This document shows, one piece after another, positions 27,117 to 35,622 of a stretch of 64,000 nt of DNA. Source of the stretch: Pseudomonadota bacterium. Its GTDB lineage: Bacteria > Desulfobacterota > Desulfarculia > Desulfarculales > Desulfarculaceae. The notes beneath the pieces are model-generated. The model did not search any database and was not told the origin of the DNA. It was given only the letters and a program-made list of their open reading frames with translations. Made by a program: the position numbers and the translations under genes. The stretch lies in the NCBI GenBank assembly GCA_018896025.1, contig JAHIND010000008.1, forward strand, positions 186,001 through 250,000, read 5' to 3'. Position 1 is the stretch's first letter, and every line of letters starts with the position of its first letter.

Positions 27117-27605
27117 TCAGGCCTGGGCGCCCCGGGACCGGTTCAGGTGGTTGCGGTGTTGCTCGCCGCGCACCGACACCACGGTCACCGGGCTGTGGCG
27201 GTAGACCTTGTCCGCGTTGGAGCCCAACAGGGTGCGGGAAAAGTCGCCTCGGCCCTTGGTGCCCATGACGATGTAGGCCGCGCCCTCGCGCTCGGCCGCG
27301 TCCAGGATGGCCTCCCAGGGCACCCCCACCTCTATCTGAACGCGGGCCTTCAGGCCGTGCTGGTCCAGCAAGACCTGAAGGCGTTCACGGCGGGAAGCGG
27401 CGCGTTGAGCCACCACTTCTTCGCATTGCACCAACTCGGTGGTGCCTTGGATGAACTTGAGTTCATCCACTATGCGCTGGTGCAGCACGTTTAGCGCCAC
27501 CAGCTCGCCCCCCAAACAGTGGGCCAGCTCACCGGCCACCCCCACCGTGTCGCCGCTGTAATCGGAAAAGTCCACCGCCGCTAAGATCTTGACCGCTGTG
27601 GTCAT
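27117..27605 (-). CDS. Universal stress protein between TRAP and GlcD genes
   Basis: 162-residue Usp with KILAAVDFSDYS at the start and the ATP-binding motif GTKGRGDFSRTLLGSNADKV near the end. It lies 21 bases after the TRAP large permease. A Usp encoded with a TRAP transporter is known from the ectoine system of Halomonas (TeaD), where it regulates uptake, so a similar role is likely. Confidence 0.92.
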   Translation of the reverse strand: MTTAVKILAAVDFSDYSGDTVGVAGELAHCLGGELVALNVLHQRIVDELKFIQGTTELVQCEEVVAQRAASRRERLQVLLDQHGLKARVQIEVGVPWEAILDAAEREGAAYIVMGTKGRGDFSRTLLGSNADKVYRHSPVTVVSVRGEQHRNHLNRSRGAQA

Positions 27606-27626
27606 GGCCGCCCTCCTTGCTGCCGC

Positions 27627-29012
27627 CTATTGGTAGGCCACCGTGGGCAGCCAGATGACCAGTTGGGGCCAGATGGCCACCATCACCAGGCCGATAAGCT
27701 GCAGGATGATGAAGGGCACCACGCCCTTGTAGATTTCGATGAGTTCCACGTCCGGTGGGCAGACGCCTTTTAAATAGAACAAGGCAAAGCCCACCGGTGG
27801 TGTGAGGAAGCTGGTTTGCAAACTCACCGCCACCAGCACCACGAACCACACCAACTCGGGGTTTTCCACGATGCCGTGACCATCCACATGGATGCCCAGG
27901 GAACTGATCACCGGGGCCAACAGGGGCAGCACGATCAGGGTGATCTCGATCCAGTCCAGGAAGAAGCCCAGGATGAAGATGACCGCCAGGATCACCGCCA
28001 TGATGCCGTGGGGGCCCAGGGGGATGCCGGTGAGAGCCGCCTCGATGAATTCGTCGCCGCCCAGGCTCCTGAGCACCAGGGCGAAGGTGGTGGCTCCCAG
28101 GAAGATGGCGAAGATATAGCCCGTGGTGTTGAAACAGGCGAAGGTGACTTCCTTGATGACCTTGAAGCTTAGCTTCTTGTTGTAAGCGGCCAAAAGAGTG
28201 GCCCCCAGGGCGCCCACTCCGCTGGCCTCGGTGGGGGTGGTGATGCCCGCGAAGATGGAGCCCAGCACCGCCAGGATGAGGGCCGCGGTGGGCAGGATGG
28301 TCTTGAACACCTCCCAGACCATGCGCCACTCAAGAGGCTGGCGGTCCGGGCTTAGGGGAGCCACCTCGGGCTTGAAGAAGCAATAGACCAGTATGAAGGC
28401 GATGTAGAGCGCTCCCAGGATGACCCCGGGCACCACTGCGCCCATGAACAGATCGCCCACCGACAGGCCCAACTGGTCGGCCATGATCACCAGCATGATC
28501 GACGGCGGGATGAGAATCCCCAGGGTGCCCGAACTGGCTATGGTGCCCAGGGCCAGAGGCCGCGAGTAGCCCTGGGCCATCATGGCCGGCAGGGACAGCA
28601 GGCCCAACAGCACCACCGAAGCCCCGATGATGCCGGTGGAGGCGGCCAGGATGATGCCGATCATGGTTACCGTGACCGCCAGCCCGCCGCGCACCTTGCC
28701 GAACAGGTTCTGCATGGCCTTCATCATCTTCTCGGCGATGCCGGAATGGTCCAGCATCAAGCCCATGAAGATGAACATGGGCAGGGCCACCAGCACCCAG
28801 TTGTCCATGAACTTGTAGACCCGGTTCACGGCCATGCCCAGGGTCATAAGGTCCAGGCCGGTGAGGGTGCCCAAGTACATGTCCGAAAAATAGCCGACCA
28901 CCGTGAACAACACCCCCACCCCGCCCAGCACGTAGGCCACCGGGTAGCCGGTGAACAGGAAGGCCACGAAGGTCAAAAACATTGCGATGACGAGATAGTC
29001 TTCAACCGGCAT
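27627..29012 (-). CDS. dctM: TRAP transporter large permease DctM
   Basis: 461-residue membrane protein with about 12 helices, family blocks SGVLIPPSIMLVI-like (GTLGILIPPSIMLVIMADQ), GITTPTEASGVGA and DWIEITLIVLPLLAPV. I choose ATG 29012 because GGGGGAG stands 6 bases upstream; it overlaps the end of dctQ by 11 bases. It carries out sodium-coupled import with DctQ and DctP. Confidence 0.95.
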   Translation of the reverse strand: MPVEDYLVIAMFLTFVAFLFTGYPVAYVLGGVGVLFTVVGYFSDMYLGTLTGLDLMTLGMAVNRVYKFMDNWVLVALPMFIFMGLMLDHSGIAEKMMKAMQNLFGKVRGGLAVTVTMIGIILAASTGIIGASVVLLGLLSLPAMMAQGYSRPLALGTIASSGTLGILIPPSIMLVIMADQLGLSVGDLFMGAVVPGVILGALYIAFILVYCFFKPEVAPLSPDRQPLEWRMVWEVFKTILPTAALILAVLGSIFAGITTPTEASGVGALGATLLAAYNKKLSFKVIKEVTFACFNTTGYIFAIFLGATTFALVLRSLGGDEFIEAALTGIPLGPHGIMAVILAVIFILGFFLDWIEITLIVLPLLAPVISSLGIHVDGHGIVENPELVWFVVLVAVSLQTSFLTPPVGFALFYLKGVCPPDVELIEIYKGVVPFIILQLIGLVMVAIWPQLVIWLPTVAYQ

Positions 29013-29541
29013 GGCGGCTCCCCCGAGGTGCAATGAGGACGGCGATGCTGGAGATGAAACGGCTGACCGCAGCCACGCCCAGCAGGGCGAAGGAAATGGG
29101 GATCACCGCCTTGATGATCCAGCGGAAGGGCAGGCCCAGGGGCGAGTCGGAGCCCTCGTTTACCCGCCAGGACTCGGTCCAGAAATCCACTCCCATCCAG
29201 ATGAGCACCACCACCCAGGGCAGCAAAAACAAGAGAGTGCCCACGATCTCCCAGGCGGCCTTGCCACGCCGGGAGAAGCGCTGGTGCAGAATGTCCACCC
29301 TGATGGGGGAGTCCATGGCCTGGGAGTAGGACAGGCCGATCATCACCGCCAGGCCGTAGAGGTGCCATTGCATCTCCTCCAGCCAGACCTGGCCCTTGCC
29401 AAAGACGTAACGCAACACCACGTTGAGGATGATGGCCAGCACCAGCAGGCAGTTGCTCCAGGCAGCCGTCTTGCCCACCTTGATGACGAAGCTGTCCAGC
29501 TTTTTACAGATGGCCGGTGTGTCCATGGATTCGCCGCTCAT
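29002..29541 (-). CDS. dctQ: TRAP transporter small permease DctQ
   Basis: 179 residues, four predicted membrane segments and the DctQ blocks VVLRYVFGKGQVWLEEMQWH and DSPIRVDILHQRFSRRGKA. Overlaps dctM. It comes 110 bases after dctP, a gap containing a GC-rich hairpin (about 29591-29620) that may protect or attenuate the message so the binding protein is made in excess. Confidence 0.93.
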   Translation of the reverse strand: MSGESMDTPAICKKLDSFVIKVGKTAAWSNCLLVLAIILNVVLRYVFGKGQVWLEEMQWHLYGLAVMIGLSYSQAMDSPIRVDILHQRFSRRGKAAWEIVGTLLFLLPWVVVLIWMGVDFWTESWRVNEGSDSPLGLPFRWIIKAVIPISFALLGVAAVSRFISSIAVLIAPRGSRHAG

Positions 29542-29651
29542 TGGCCGCCTCCGCTGCGGCCCGGCTGCCGGCCGGGCCGTCTACGAGGGGGCCGGGGCGG
29601 TGGCGTTGGCCGCCGCCCCGGCCGGGAGAGAAGTCGCCCCTAGGGGCGGGG

Positions 29652-30734
29652 TTACTTGAGCTTGGGCGCGGGACGGGGCAGGAAGGCCACCGAGGACCAG
29701 TACTCGTACTCCGAGCGGAACTTGCTCAGGTCGTCCCAAACCTTGGCGAAGAAGGGGTCCTTGGCCTTTTCCTCTTCCACCACTTCCATCCAGGCCTTCT
29801 TGTAGGCGGCCAGCATTTCCGGGGACCAGTACTTGTTGATAACCCCGCGCTTGGTCACGTTCTCCTTGACAACCGGAGCCTGCAGGGACTCCACGAAGGC
29901 CAGGGAATCGGCCGTGGCCGCCCGGGTTATGATCTCCAGGCACATCTGCTGGTGCTTGCTCATGGCGTTCCAGGTTTCCTTGTTGATCAACAGCTCGAAC
30001 AAGGAGGCCTGCTGGTGCCAGCCGGGGTAGTAGTTGTATTTGACGACTTTGTAGAAGCCCAGGCGCTTGTCGATGGCGGGCATGGAGAATTCGGTGGCGT
30101 CCAAGGCCTTCTTTTCCAGGGCCGGGAATATCTCGCCGCCGGGTAGCAGGCTGGTGCTCACGCCCATCTTCTGCATGACCTTGCCGCCGAAGCCGAAGAA
30201 GCGCATCCTGAGGCCCTTGAGGTCCTCGGGGCTGTTGATCTCCTTGTTGAACCAGCCGGAGGTCTCCGGGGCGATGACTCCACAGAGCAGAACCTTTACG
30301 TTGTAGCCGTTTTTGTCGTACATCTCCTGCCAGAACTTCAGTCCGTTACCGTAGTACATCCAGGCCAGGTATTCGCTGGCGTCGGGGCCGAAGGGGATGG
30401 CCGAGAAGATGGGGGCCGCGTTGATCTTGCCGGCCCAGTAGGCGGCCATGGAGTATCCGGCGTTGACCTTGCCCTTGGACACCGCCTCCAGGATCTCGAA
30501 AGGCGCCACCAGCTTCTTGGGCTCGTAGACCTTCATCTTGATGGCCCCGTCACTCAGGATGCCGATACGCTCGGAGACCCATTTGATGGTGGAGCCCAGG
30601 CCGGGCAGTTCGGTGGAAAAGGTGACCGGTACCTTGAGCAGAACGGGTTTTTCTTTGGCCGAAACCAGGCCCGGAGCGGCCATCACCAGGGTGAGGGCCA
30701 TCGCCAGAATCAAAAGTTTGGCTGCTTTACGCAT
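29652..30734 (-). CDS. dctP: TRAP transporter substrate-binding protein DctP
   Basis: 360 residues with a cleavable signal peptide (1-26, ending SAKEK). Family blocks include EAVSKGKVNAGYSMAAYW, SPEDLKGLRMRFFGFGG, LLPGGEIFPALEKKALDATEFS and a C-terminal helix. Members of this group bind monocarboxylate or 2-oxo/hydroxy acids; the neighbouring glcDF and the FCD regulator point to a 2-hydroxyacid, but the ligand is inferred. First gene of the operon, facing the regulator. Confidence 0.94.
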   Translation of the reverse strand: MRKAAKLLILAMALTLVMAAPGLVSAKEKPVLLKVPVTFSTELPGLGSTIKWVSERIGILSDGAIKMKVYEPKKLVAPFEILEAVSKGKVNAGYSMAAYWAGKINAAPIFSAIPFGPDASEYLAWMYYGNGLKFWQEMYDKNGYNVKVLLCGVIAPETSGWFNKEINSPEDLKGLRMRFFGFGGKVMQKMGVSTSLLPGGEIFPALEKKALDATEFSMPAIDKRLGFYKVVKYNYYPGWHQQASLFELLINKETWNAMSKHQQMCLEIITRAATADSLAFVESLQAPVVKENVTKRGVINKYWSPEMLAAYKKAWMEVVEEEKAKDPFFAKVWDDLSKFRSEYEYWSSVAFLPRPAPKLK

Positions 30735-30896
30735 GCCTACCTCCCTTCATTCGTTGCCTTTCAGGTCACTTTCCACCCGAGCCGGGCCCCGAAGGGACCG
30801 CCAACCCCGGCGCGGGCGGGTTTATATGAACGAGACGCCCCTTTGCGGGCGCATCGGGTTCGGCCTGGGCAAGCGGCCTTGCGGTTACCGTAGGTC

Positions 30897-30913
30897 AATT
30901 GGTAAGACCATTT
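30897..30913. promoter_or_regulatory. PdhR/LldR-like operator upstream of dctP
   Basis: AATTGGTAAGACCATTT fits the FadR-family core TNGTNNNACNA exactly and is close to the PdhR box ATTGGTATGACCAAT. It lies about 165 bases ahead of dctP. Confidence 0.65.
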
Positions 30914-31018
30914 CATAAATACGCAAACACCGGCTTTGGTGTCAACATATTTTTTATGGCGTAGCTGCTAAAATGTTGTATATCTGGAAATAATCAGTAT
31001 GATCGAGCGATAAGGTAA

Positions 31019-31049
31019 ATTGGTATTTAGGGTAAAGTATTATACCAAT
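31019..31049. promoter_or_regulatory. Wide inverted repeat ATTGGTAT ... ATACCAAT
   Basis: Perfect 8-base arms at 31019-31026 and 31042-31049, separated by 15 bases. Each arm is a half site of the same ATTGGT type as the neighbouring operators, but the arms are too far apart for the usual single-dimer core. Confidence 0.4.
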
Positions 31050-31211
31050 AGCCGCATCGACCCTGCCGGCGGCGGCTCTATACGGAAGAAAGACTGGCCC
31101 AGGGCGTGCTGGGCGCTAAAAAAAAGAGGATACGGCGGCCAGTGGCCCTTGTTTGGGCTGGCCATGGCGGACACAACGGAATAATATTTACGCGAGTAGT
31201 GGGGGTGGTGT

Positions 31212-31226
31212 AAGGTATTACCAATT
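31212..31226. promoter_or_regulatory. Operator-like dyad immediately upstream of the GntR gene
   Basis: AAGGTATTACCAATT has the core GGTATTACC, one base off TNGTNNNACNA. It is 33 bases before the regulator start, the position expected for autorepression. Confidence 0.5.
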
Positions 31227-31258
31227 TTGGCGTCACCCCTCTAACGCCGGGAGCCATA

Positions 31259-31972
31259 ATGAGCCGCTTCAAACCGGTGCAACCTAAAAAAATCTCGGAC
31301 CAGGTCTTTGAACAACTGCGCGATATGATCTTTCGCGGTCAACTCAAGCCCTTGGATCAATTGCCCCCCGAACGGGAACTGGCCCAGCAGATGGGGGTCA
31401 GCCGTCCCACGGTGCGCAATGCGGTCAGCCGCCTGGTCAGCTTGGGGCTGGTGGAACAGCGCCAGGGGCAGGGCACCTTTGTGGCCAAGCATCACGACGG
31501 CGGCGAGCGCAACCCCCTGGGCCTGATGGTGGAGGGACAAACCGTCAGCCTCACCCAGTTGCTGGAGGTGCGCCTGGGCCTGGAGTGCAACTCCGCGGTG
31601 CTGGCCGCCCGGCGGGCCAATGACGAGGACATCTCCCTGTTGGAAAAAAGCCTGGCCCAGATGTCGGACCAGATCCACAAAGGTGGGCTGGGCAGCTCCG
31701 AGGACGTCTACTTCCACATGCGCATCGCCTACGCCAGCAAGAATCCCTTGCAGGTGCAGCTCATGAAGCACTTTTACGACTACATGGCCGCGGGCATCCG
31801 GGAGAACCTACAGATTCTCTACCAAGACGTGGTCAACGTGGACCTGGTTCACCTACAGCACGAAAAGGTGCTTGCGGCCATAAAGGCCCACGACACCCAC
31901 GCCGCCTTCGACTACATGCGTTCGCACATCAACTTCGTGATCGATTATTTCGAGAACCTGAAGGACGCCTGA
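31259..31972 (+). CDS. GntR-family transcriptional regulator, FCD (FadR) subfamily
   Basis: 237 residues. The N-terminal winged helix (ISDQVFEQLRDMIFRGQL, PPERELAQQMGVSRPTVRNAVSRL, GQGTFV) is followed by an all-helical FCD domain with the metal-binding DVYFH and later His residues in HEKVLAAIKAHD and RSHINF. PdhR, LldR and GlcC belong here and sense 2-oxo or 2-hydroxy acids. Divergent from the TRAP/GlcDF operon, which it probably represses through the dyads between them. ATG 31259 follows GGGAG closely. Confidence 0.93.
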   Translation: MSRFKPVQPKKISDQVFEQLRDMIFRGQLKPLDQLPPERELAQQMGVSRPTVRNAVSRLVSLGLVEQRQGQGTFVAKHHDGGERNPLGLMVEGQTVSLTQLLEVRLGLECNSAVLAARRANDEDISLLEKSLAQMSDQIHKGGLGSSEDVYFHMRIAYASKNPLQVQLMKHFYDYMAAGIRENLQILYQDVVNVDLVHLQHEKVLAAIKAHDTHAAFDYMRSHINFVIDYFENLKDA

Positions 31973-31992
31973 CTCCTTGGCCGGCCGCGCCG

Positions 31993-32433
31993 TCAGCCGG
32001 CCTGCTGGATGAGCTCCACCATCATGCCTTCCTCGGTGCGAAAGCAAAAAAGCCGCATGGCTGCGCCGGATGGGTCCACCATGTCCAGGGGTTCGCTGAT
32101 CGGAATCCAGCCCGCCCGTTTCAGGTCGGCGTGAACCGCGTCCACATCAGGCACCGTCAGGCTGATGCCGAAACCGCCCATGGCGCCCTGAGGATGGGGG
32201 CTCGGCGAGGGACCGGTCGGGCGCACCAACTCCAGCAATATTTTTTGGCGGGGATGCCTTAAAAAGGCCAGATCCGCGCTGAAATCGGTTATGCCCAGCA
32301 GGGTGGAGATGCGCTCGCCTTGCACTCCGCCCAGCCGCTTGACCGTTTCCATACCTAGAATGCCGCTGAACAGCTCCAGGGAGCGCTCCATATCTCTGAC
32401 AAAGACGGACACATGATGCATAAGGGCGGGCAC
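31993..32433 (-). CDS. VOC-superfamily protein (glyoxalase / methylmalonyl-CoA epimerase-like)
   Basis: 146 residues forming two paired beta-alpha-beta-beta-beta units. Likely metal ligands are His7 in HHVSVFV, Glu in LLELVRP and Glu in MVELIQ; the usual second-half His is replaced in GGFGISLTV, so metal binding is uncertain. It follows the thiolase by 26 bases and is the last gene of the ketone operon, where an epimerase or isomerase on a CoA thioester is conceivable. Confidence 0.82.
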   Translation of the reverse strand: MPALMHHVSVFVRDMERSLELFSGILGMETVKRLGGVQGERISTLLGITDFSADLAFLRHPRQKILLELVRPTGPSPSPHPQGAMGGFGISLTVPDVDAVHADLKRAGWIPISEPLDMVDPSGAAMRLFCFRTEEGMMVELIQQAG

Positions 32434-32459
32434 AATCGTCTCCTAGGGCGTGATGGGTT

Positions 32460-33608
32460 TCAAATGCTGAGTATGGCCGCGGTGCAGGATTTGGTGTCCC
32501 CCGCCTTGTCCCCGCCCATGCAGTGGGCCAGGCCGACCTTGGCTCCGGCGATCTGACGGGGACCCGCCTGACCGCGAAGCTGTTCGACGATTTCTATGAC
32601 CTGGGCCACGCCGGTGGCGCCCACCGGATGCCCCCGGCTGAGCAGGCCGCCCGAGGGGTTCACCGGAACCCTGCCTCCCAGGGAGGCGTGGCCCTGGGCC
32701 ACGAAGCGGCCTCCTTCTCCGGGCGGGCAAAGCCCCAGGGCCTCGTAATGCAGTATCTCGGAGATGGTGAAGGCGTCGTGGCACTCCACCAGGTCCAAAT
32801 CCTCGGGCCCCAGGCCCGCCTTTTCATAGGCCTGGGCGCAGACCCGGTAGTCGGTCTCCCAATGGGCCAGGTCTTGGGGCGACTCATAGCCGCCCGTGCC
32901 CAGCACCACCGCCTTCACCCGCACCGCCGCCCTGCCCAGGCCGCGGGCCACGGCCTCGGAGCAAACCACCAGCGCCGCCGCGCCGTCGGCGATGGGGCAG
33001 CACTGAAAACGGGTGAGCGGGTCCACGATCATGGGCGCGGCCAGCACATCCTCCACGGTGATGAGGTCGCGGAACATGGCCACGGGGTTACCAGCCGCAT
33101 GGGCGCGGTTCTTCACTGCCACCTGAGCCATCTGCTCCACCGTGGTGCCGAATTCCAGCATGTGCCGCTGGGCCCGGAGGGCGAAGCTGGCCGGGGCCAC
33201 CAGCCCCAACTGGGTGTCCCACTCGCTCTCCCCGGAGTTGATCAGCCCGAACTCGGGCACGCACATCTTCTCCGCGCCCACCACCAGGGCCATTTCGGCC
33301 TGACCGGCGGCCACCGCGTTGCAGGCCAAGTAGAAAGCGGTGGAGCCGGAGGTGCAGGCGTTCTCCACGTTGATCACCGGAATCCGGTTTATCCCCACCT
33401 CCCACAGCACGTTCTGGCCGATGGTGCTGTCGCCGAACAGGCGGCTGCCCACGGCATTGGCAAAGAAACCGGCCTCCACCCGCCCCGGCGCCACGCCCGC
33501 GTCCTTGAGGGCCAAAAACGCGGCCTCCGCCCCCAGGTCCACCAAGCTGCGCTGGGGATACTTGGCAAAGGGGATCATCCCCACTCCGGCCACCACCGGC
33601 TTAGGCAT
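32460..33608 (-). CDS. Thiolase-family protein (acetyl-CoA acetyltransferase / lipid-transfer type)
   Basis: 382 residues. The nucleophilic cysteine is in ENACTSGSTA near residue 88. The second catalytic block is ECHDAFTI, then GGLLSRGHPVGATGVAQV and a C-terminal GLAHCMGGDK. It overlaps the DUF35 gene by 8 bases, the common pairing in which DUF35 assists a thiolase. In this operon it would cleave the beta-ketoacyl-CoA made by carboxylase and ligase. Confidence 0.93.
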   Translation of the reverse strand: MPKPVVAGVGMIPFAKYPQRSLVDLGAEAAFLALKDAGVAPGRVEAGFFANAVGSRLFGDSTIGQNVLWEVGINRIPVINVENACTSGSTAFYLACNAVAAGQAEMALVVGAEKMCVPEFGLINSGESEWDTQLGLVAPASFALRAQRHMLEFGTTVEQMAQVAVKNRAHAAGNPVAMFRDLITVEDVLAAPMIVDPLTRFQCCPIADGAAALVVCSEAVARGLGRAAVRVKAVVLGTGGYESPQDLAHWETDYRVCAQAYEKAGLGPEDLDLVECHDAFTISEILHYEALGLCPPGEGGRFVAQGHASLGGRVPVNPSGGLLSRGHPVGATGVAQVIEIVEQLRGQAGPRQIAGAKVGLAHCMGGDKAGDTKSCTAAILSI

Positions 33609-34041
33609 CGTCGCCCTCTCTTTCCGCCAGGCTGAAGTAGGGGCGGCGGCATGGCCCGCCCTTGCCGTCCAGCCCCAGAGGCTCCAATTTGAGGCACACC
33701 GCTTTGCCGATGGCCAGGCGGCCGATGTCGCTCTGGTTGAGCAGGCCGAAGATGCGCAGGCCGCTTTGGCTCAGGTCGATGAAGCCTACCGCGTAGGGCT
33801 GGGGCAGGCCGAAGGGCGCCCTGGTGCGCACCACGGTGTAGCTGTAGATCACGCCGTCTCCGCTGAGTTGGCGCTCCTCGGGCGGTTGCAGGCACTGGGG
33901 GCAGTGGCGGGGCCGGGGAAAGAAGTCGCGCCGGCAATGGGGGCAGTGCCCCCCTGTCAGCACCGGCCCGGTTTCCCCGGCCTCGGCGGCGATGCCTTCC
34001 GGCACCAGTGGAAGGGTGTCTTGCTGGTTGTCGATGTGCAT
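33601..34041 (-). CDS. DUF35 OB-fold/zinc-ribbon protein, thiolase partner
   Basis: 146 residues from ATG 34041, which has GGGGAG at 6 bases; a longer reading to 34359 runs over the SCP2 gene and is rejected. A rubredoxin-like zinc ribbon (CPHCRRDFFPRPRHCPQC, about 32-49) is followed by an OB fold (GVIYSYTVVRTRAPFG, YAVGFIDL, GLLNQ). Such proteins form complexes with thiolases and help channel CoA esters. Confidence 0.9.
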   Translation of the reverse strand: MHIDNQQDTLPLVPEGIAAEAGETGPVLTGGHCPHCRRDFFPRPRHCPQCLQPPEERQLSGDGVIYSYTVVRTRAPFGLPQPYAVGFIDLSQSGLRIFGLLNQSDIGRLAIGKAVCLKLEPLGLDGKGGPCRRPYFSLAEREGDDA

Positions 34042-34106
34042 GCTGCTCCCCTGCTTGGCGGCATAAGGGGACGCGGTCGGCGCGGCGTCCCCTGAGGTGG
34101 CTTCGG

Positions 34107-34448
34107 CTATCCCTCGGGTTGGGCCAAGGGAAATACTTCGTAGATCTTCTGGGCCACGTTCATGTCCCCAGTCATTTTCAGCTTGCCGCTCATAAAGGCC
34201 TGCATGCCGTTGATCTCGTAGTTGACCATGGCCAGGAACAGGTCGGTGCCGCAGGTCTGGGACACGGTGGGAGAGGGATGGCGCTCGTTGATCAACTCGG
34301 CCTTGCCGTTGGCGACCTTGATGTGCCAAACCCCGCCGTTTTCGCCCAACACATCCCACTGGAACACCGCGGTGAGGTCCTCGGCGGCCTGGGGATTGAA
34401 TACGGCCAGCATGTCCTCAAGGGCCTCTATGGGTTTGCTGTAAGGCAT
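34107..34448 (-). CDS. SCP2 sterol-carrier-domain protein
   Basis: 113 residues covering one SCP2 domain (AVFQWDVLGENGGVWHIKVANGKAEL, ATCGTDLFLAMVNYEINGMQAFMSGKLKMTGDMNVAQKI-like order). SCP2 domains bind lipids and fatty acyl-CoA, fitting the neighbouring thiolase and ligase. The product probably holds a hydrophobic acyl-CoA intermediate. Confidence 0.9.
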   Translation of the reverse strand: MPYSKPIEALEDMLAVFNPQAAEDLTAVFQWDVLGENGGVWHIKVANGKAELINERHPSPTVSQTCGTDLFLAMVNYEINGMQAFMSGKLKMTGDMNVAQKIYEVFPLAQPEG

Positions 34449-34511
34449 CTTTATCCTCCCTTTTGGGTAACGGGCCCCACGGCCCGGCGGTTATATGCGA
34501 CACTCCCGTGC

Positions 34512-35552
34512 TTAGGGCTTTAGCATCACCTTGATGCACTTGTCCTTCTGGTGCTCGAACAGCTCATAGGCCTCCATGGCCTGGGAAAGCGGGAAGGTGT
34601 GGGTGGTCAGGGCAGACAAGTCCAGCTTGCCCCTGGACACCAGGCTCATGAGCTTGCGCATGTGGCCCAGGTTGCCCAGGCCCATGCTGATGCGCACTCC
34701 GGCCAGGCCCAGGATGGGCAGGCCCAGTTGCACCGGCTCGGCGAAAAGCCCCACGATGGACAGGGTTCCCCCCCGCCGCAAGGAGCCCAGGCCCTGATTG
34801 AAGGTGGCGGTCATGCCCACCGCCTCGATGGCCACATCCACCCCGCACATGTCGGTCTGGCCCAGGATGTAACTGGCCGGGTCCACCTTGCTTGCGTCGA
34901 TGACCTCCGCGCCCAGGCTCTCGGCCAGGGCCAGGCGGTTGGGCAGGACGTCTATGGCGAACAGGCGGGCGGGGCTGAAAAGCTGGGCCGAGGCTATGGC
35001 GCAAAGGCCCACCGGGCCGCAGCCGAACACGGCCACCGTGTCGCCGGGGCCAACCCCACCCTCCACCACCGCGTGGTAACCGGTGCCCAGGACGTCGCCC
35101 ACCAAAATGGCCTGTTCATCGCTGACGTTGTCGGGAATGGGCAGGGCGCACATGTCCGCGCCCGGCACCAGCACGTACTCGGCCTGGGCGCCGGGCATCA
35201 GGCGTCCCTTGAAGAAGCCGCCGCCCCAGACCCCGCCGGTCTCGCAGTACTGCACCTCGCCCCGCTGGCAGGAAGGGCAGCTGCCGCACCACATGCAGGC
35301 CGGCACGTCCACCCGGTCGCCGGGCTTGAACAGCCGCACGTCCGGCGCGGCTTCCTCCACCACCCCCACGAACTCGTGCCCGATCACCGTGCCCGGCATG
35401 ATGGGGATCTCCCCGTTCTTGATGTGCAGGTCGGAACCGCAGATGGCCGTGGTGGTCACCTTGACCAGGATCTGCCCCGGGCCGTCGATGCTCGGCTTGG
35501 GCACCTCCTCCAAGGCCAGCTTGTGTTCCGGTTTGAGCATTACCGCTTGCAT
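34512..35552 (-). CDS. Zinc-dependent medium-chain alcohol dehydrogenase
   Basis: 346 residues. Catalytic zinc site: Cys in ICGSDLH, His-Glu in GHEF and a later Asp/Glu region; structural zinc site: CMWCGSCPSCQRGEVQYC. The NAD(P)-binding fold has VFGCGPVGLCAIASAQL and FAIDVLPNRL. Placed between the CoA ligase and SCP2 genes, it may oxidise a secondary alcohol to the ketone used by the carboxylase. Confidence 0.93.
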   Translation of the reverse strand: MQAVMLKPEHKLALEEVPKPSIDGPGQILVKVTTTAICGSDLHIKNGEIPIMPGTVIGHEFVGVVEEAAPDVRLFKPGDRVDVPACMWCGSCPSCQRGEVQYCETGGVWGGGFFKGRLMPGAQAEYVLVPGADMCALPIPDNVSDEQAILVGDVLGTGYHAVVEGGVGPGDTVAVFGCGPVGLCAIASAQLFSPARLFAIDVLPNRLALAESLGAEVIDASKVDPASYILGQTDMCGVDVAIEAVGMTATFNQGLGSLRRGGTLSIVGLFAEPVQLGLPILGLAGVRISMGLGNLGHMRKLMSLVSRGKLDLSALTTHTFPLSQAMEAYELFEHQKDKCIKVMLKP

Positions 35553-35622
35553 GGATCACCCCTCCCTTTTGTTTCCCCCGCATTCCCGCGCCGCCCAATA
35601 GCGCGCGGGCGTCCGAGTCGAT

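Larger units (their letters stand above)
30735..31258. other. Divergent control region between dctP and the GntR gene
   Basis: A 524-base gap with no gene. The right two thirds are AT-rich compared with the flanks and hold three dyad sites listed separately, two of them close to the PdhR/LldR operator pattern. Both transcription units probably start here. Confidence 0.6.

Noticed and set aside
31019..31049. Third FadR-type operator in the GntR control region
   Set aside because: The two half sites are perfect but separated by 15 bases, which does not fit the compact core; kept only as an inverted repeat.
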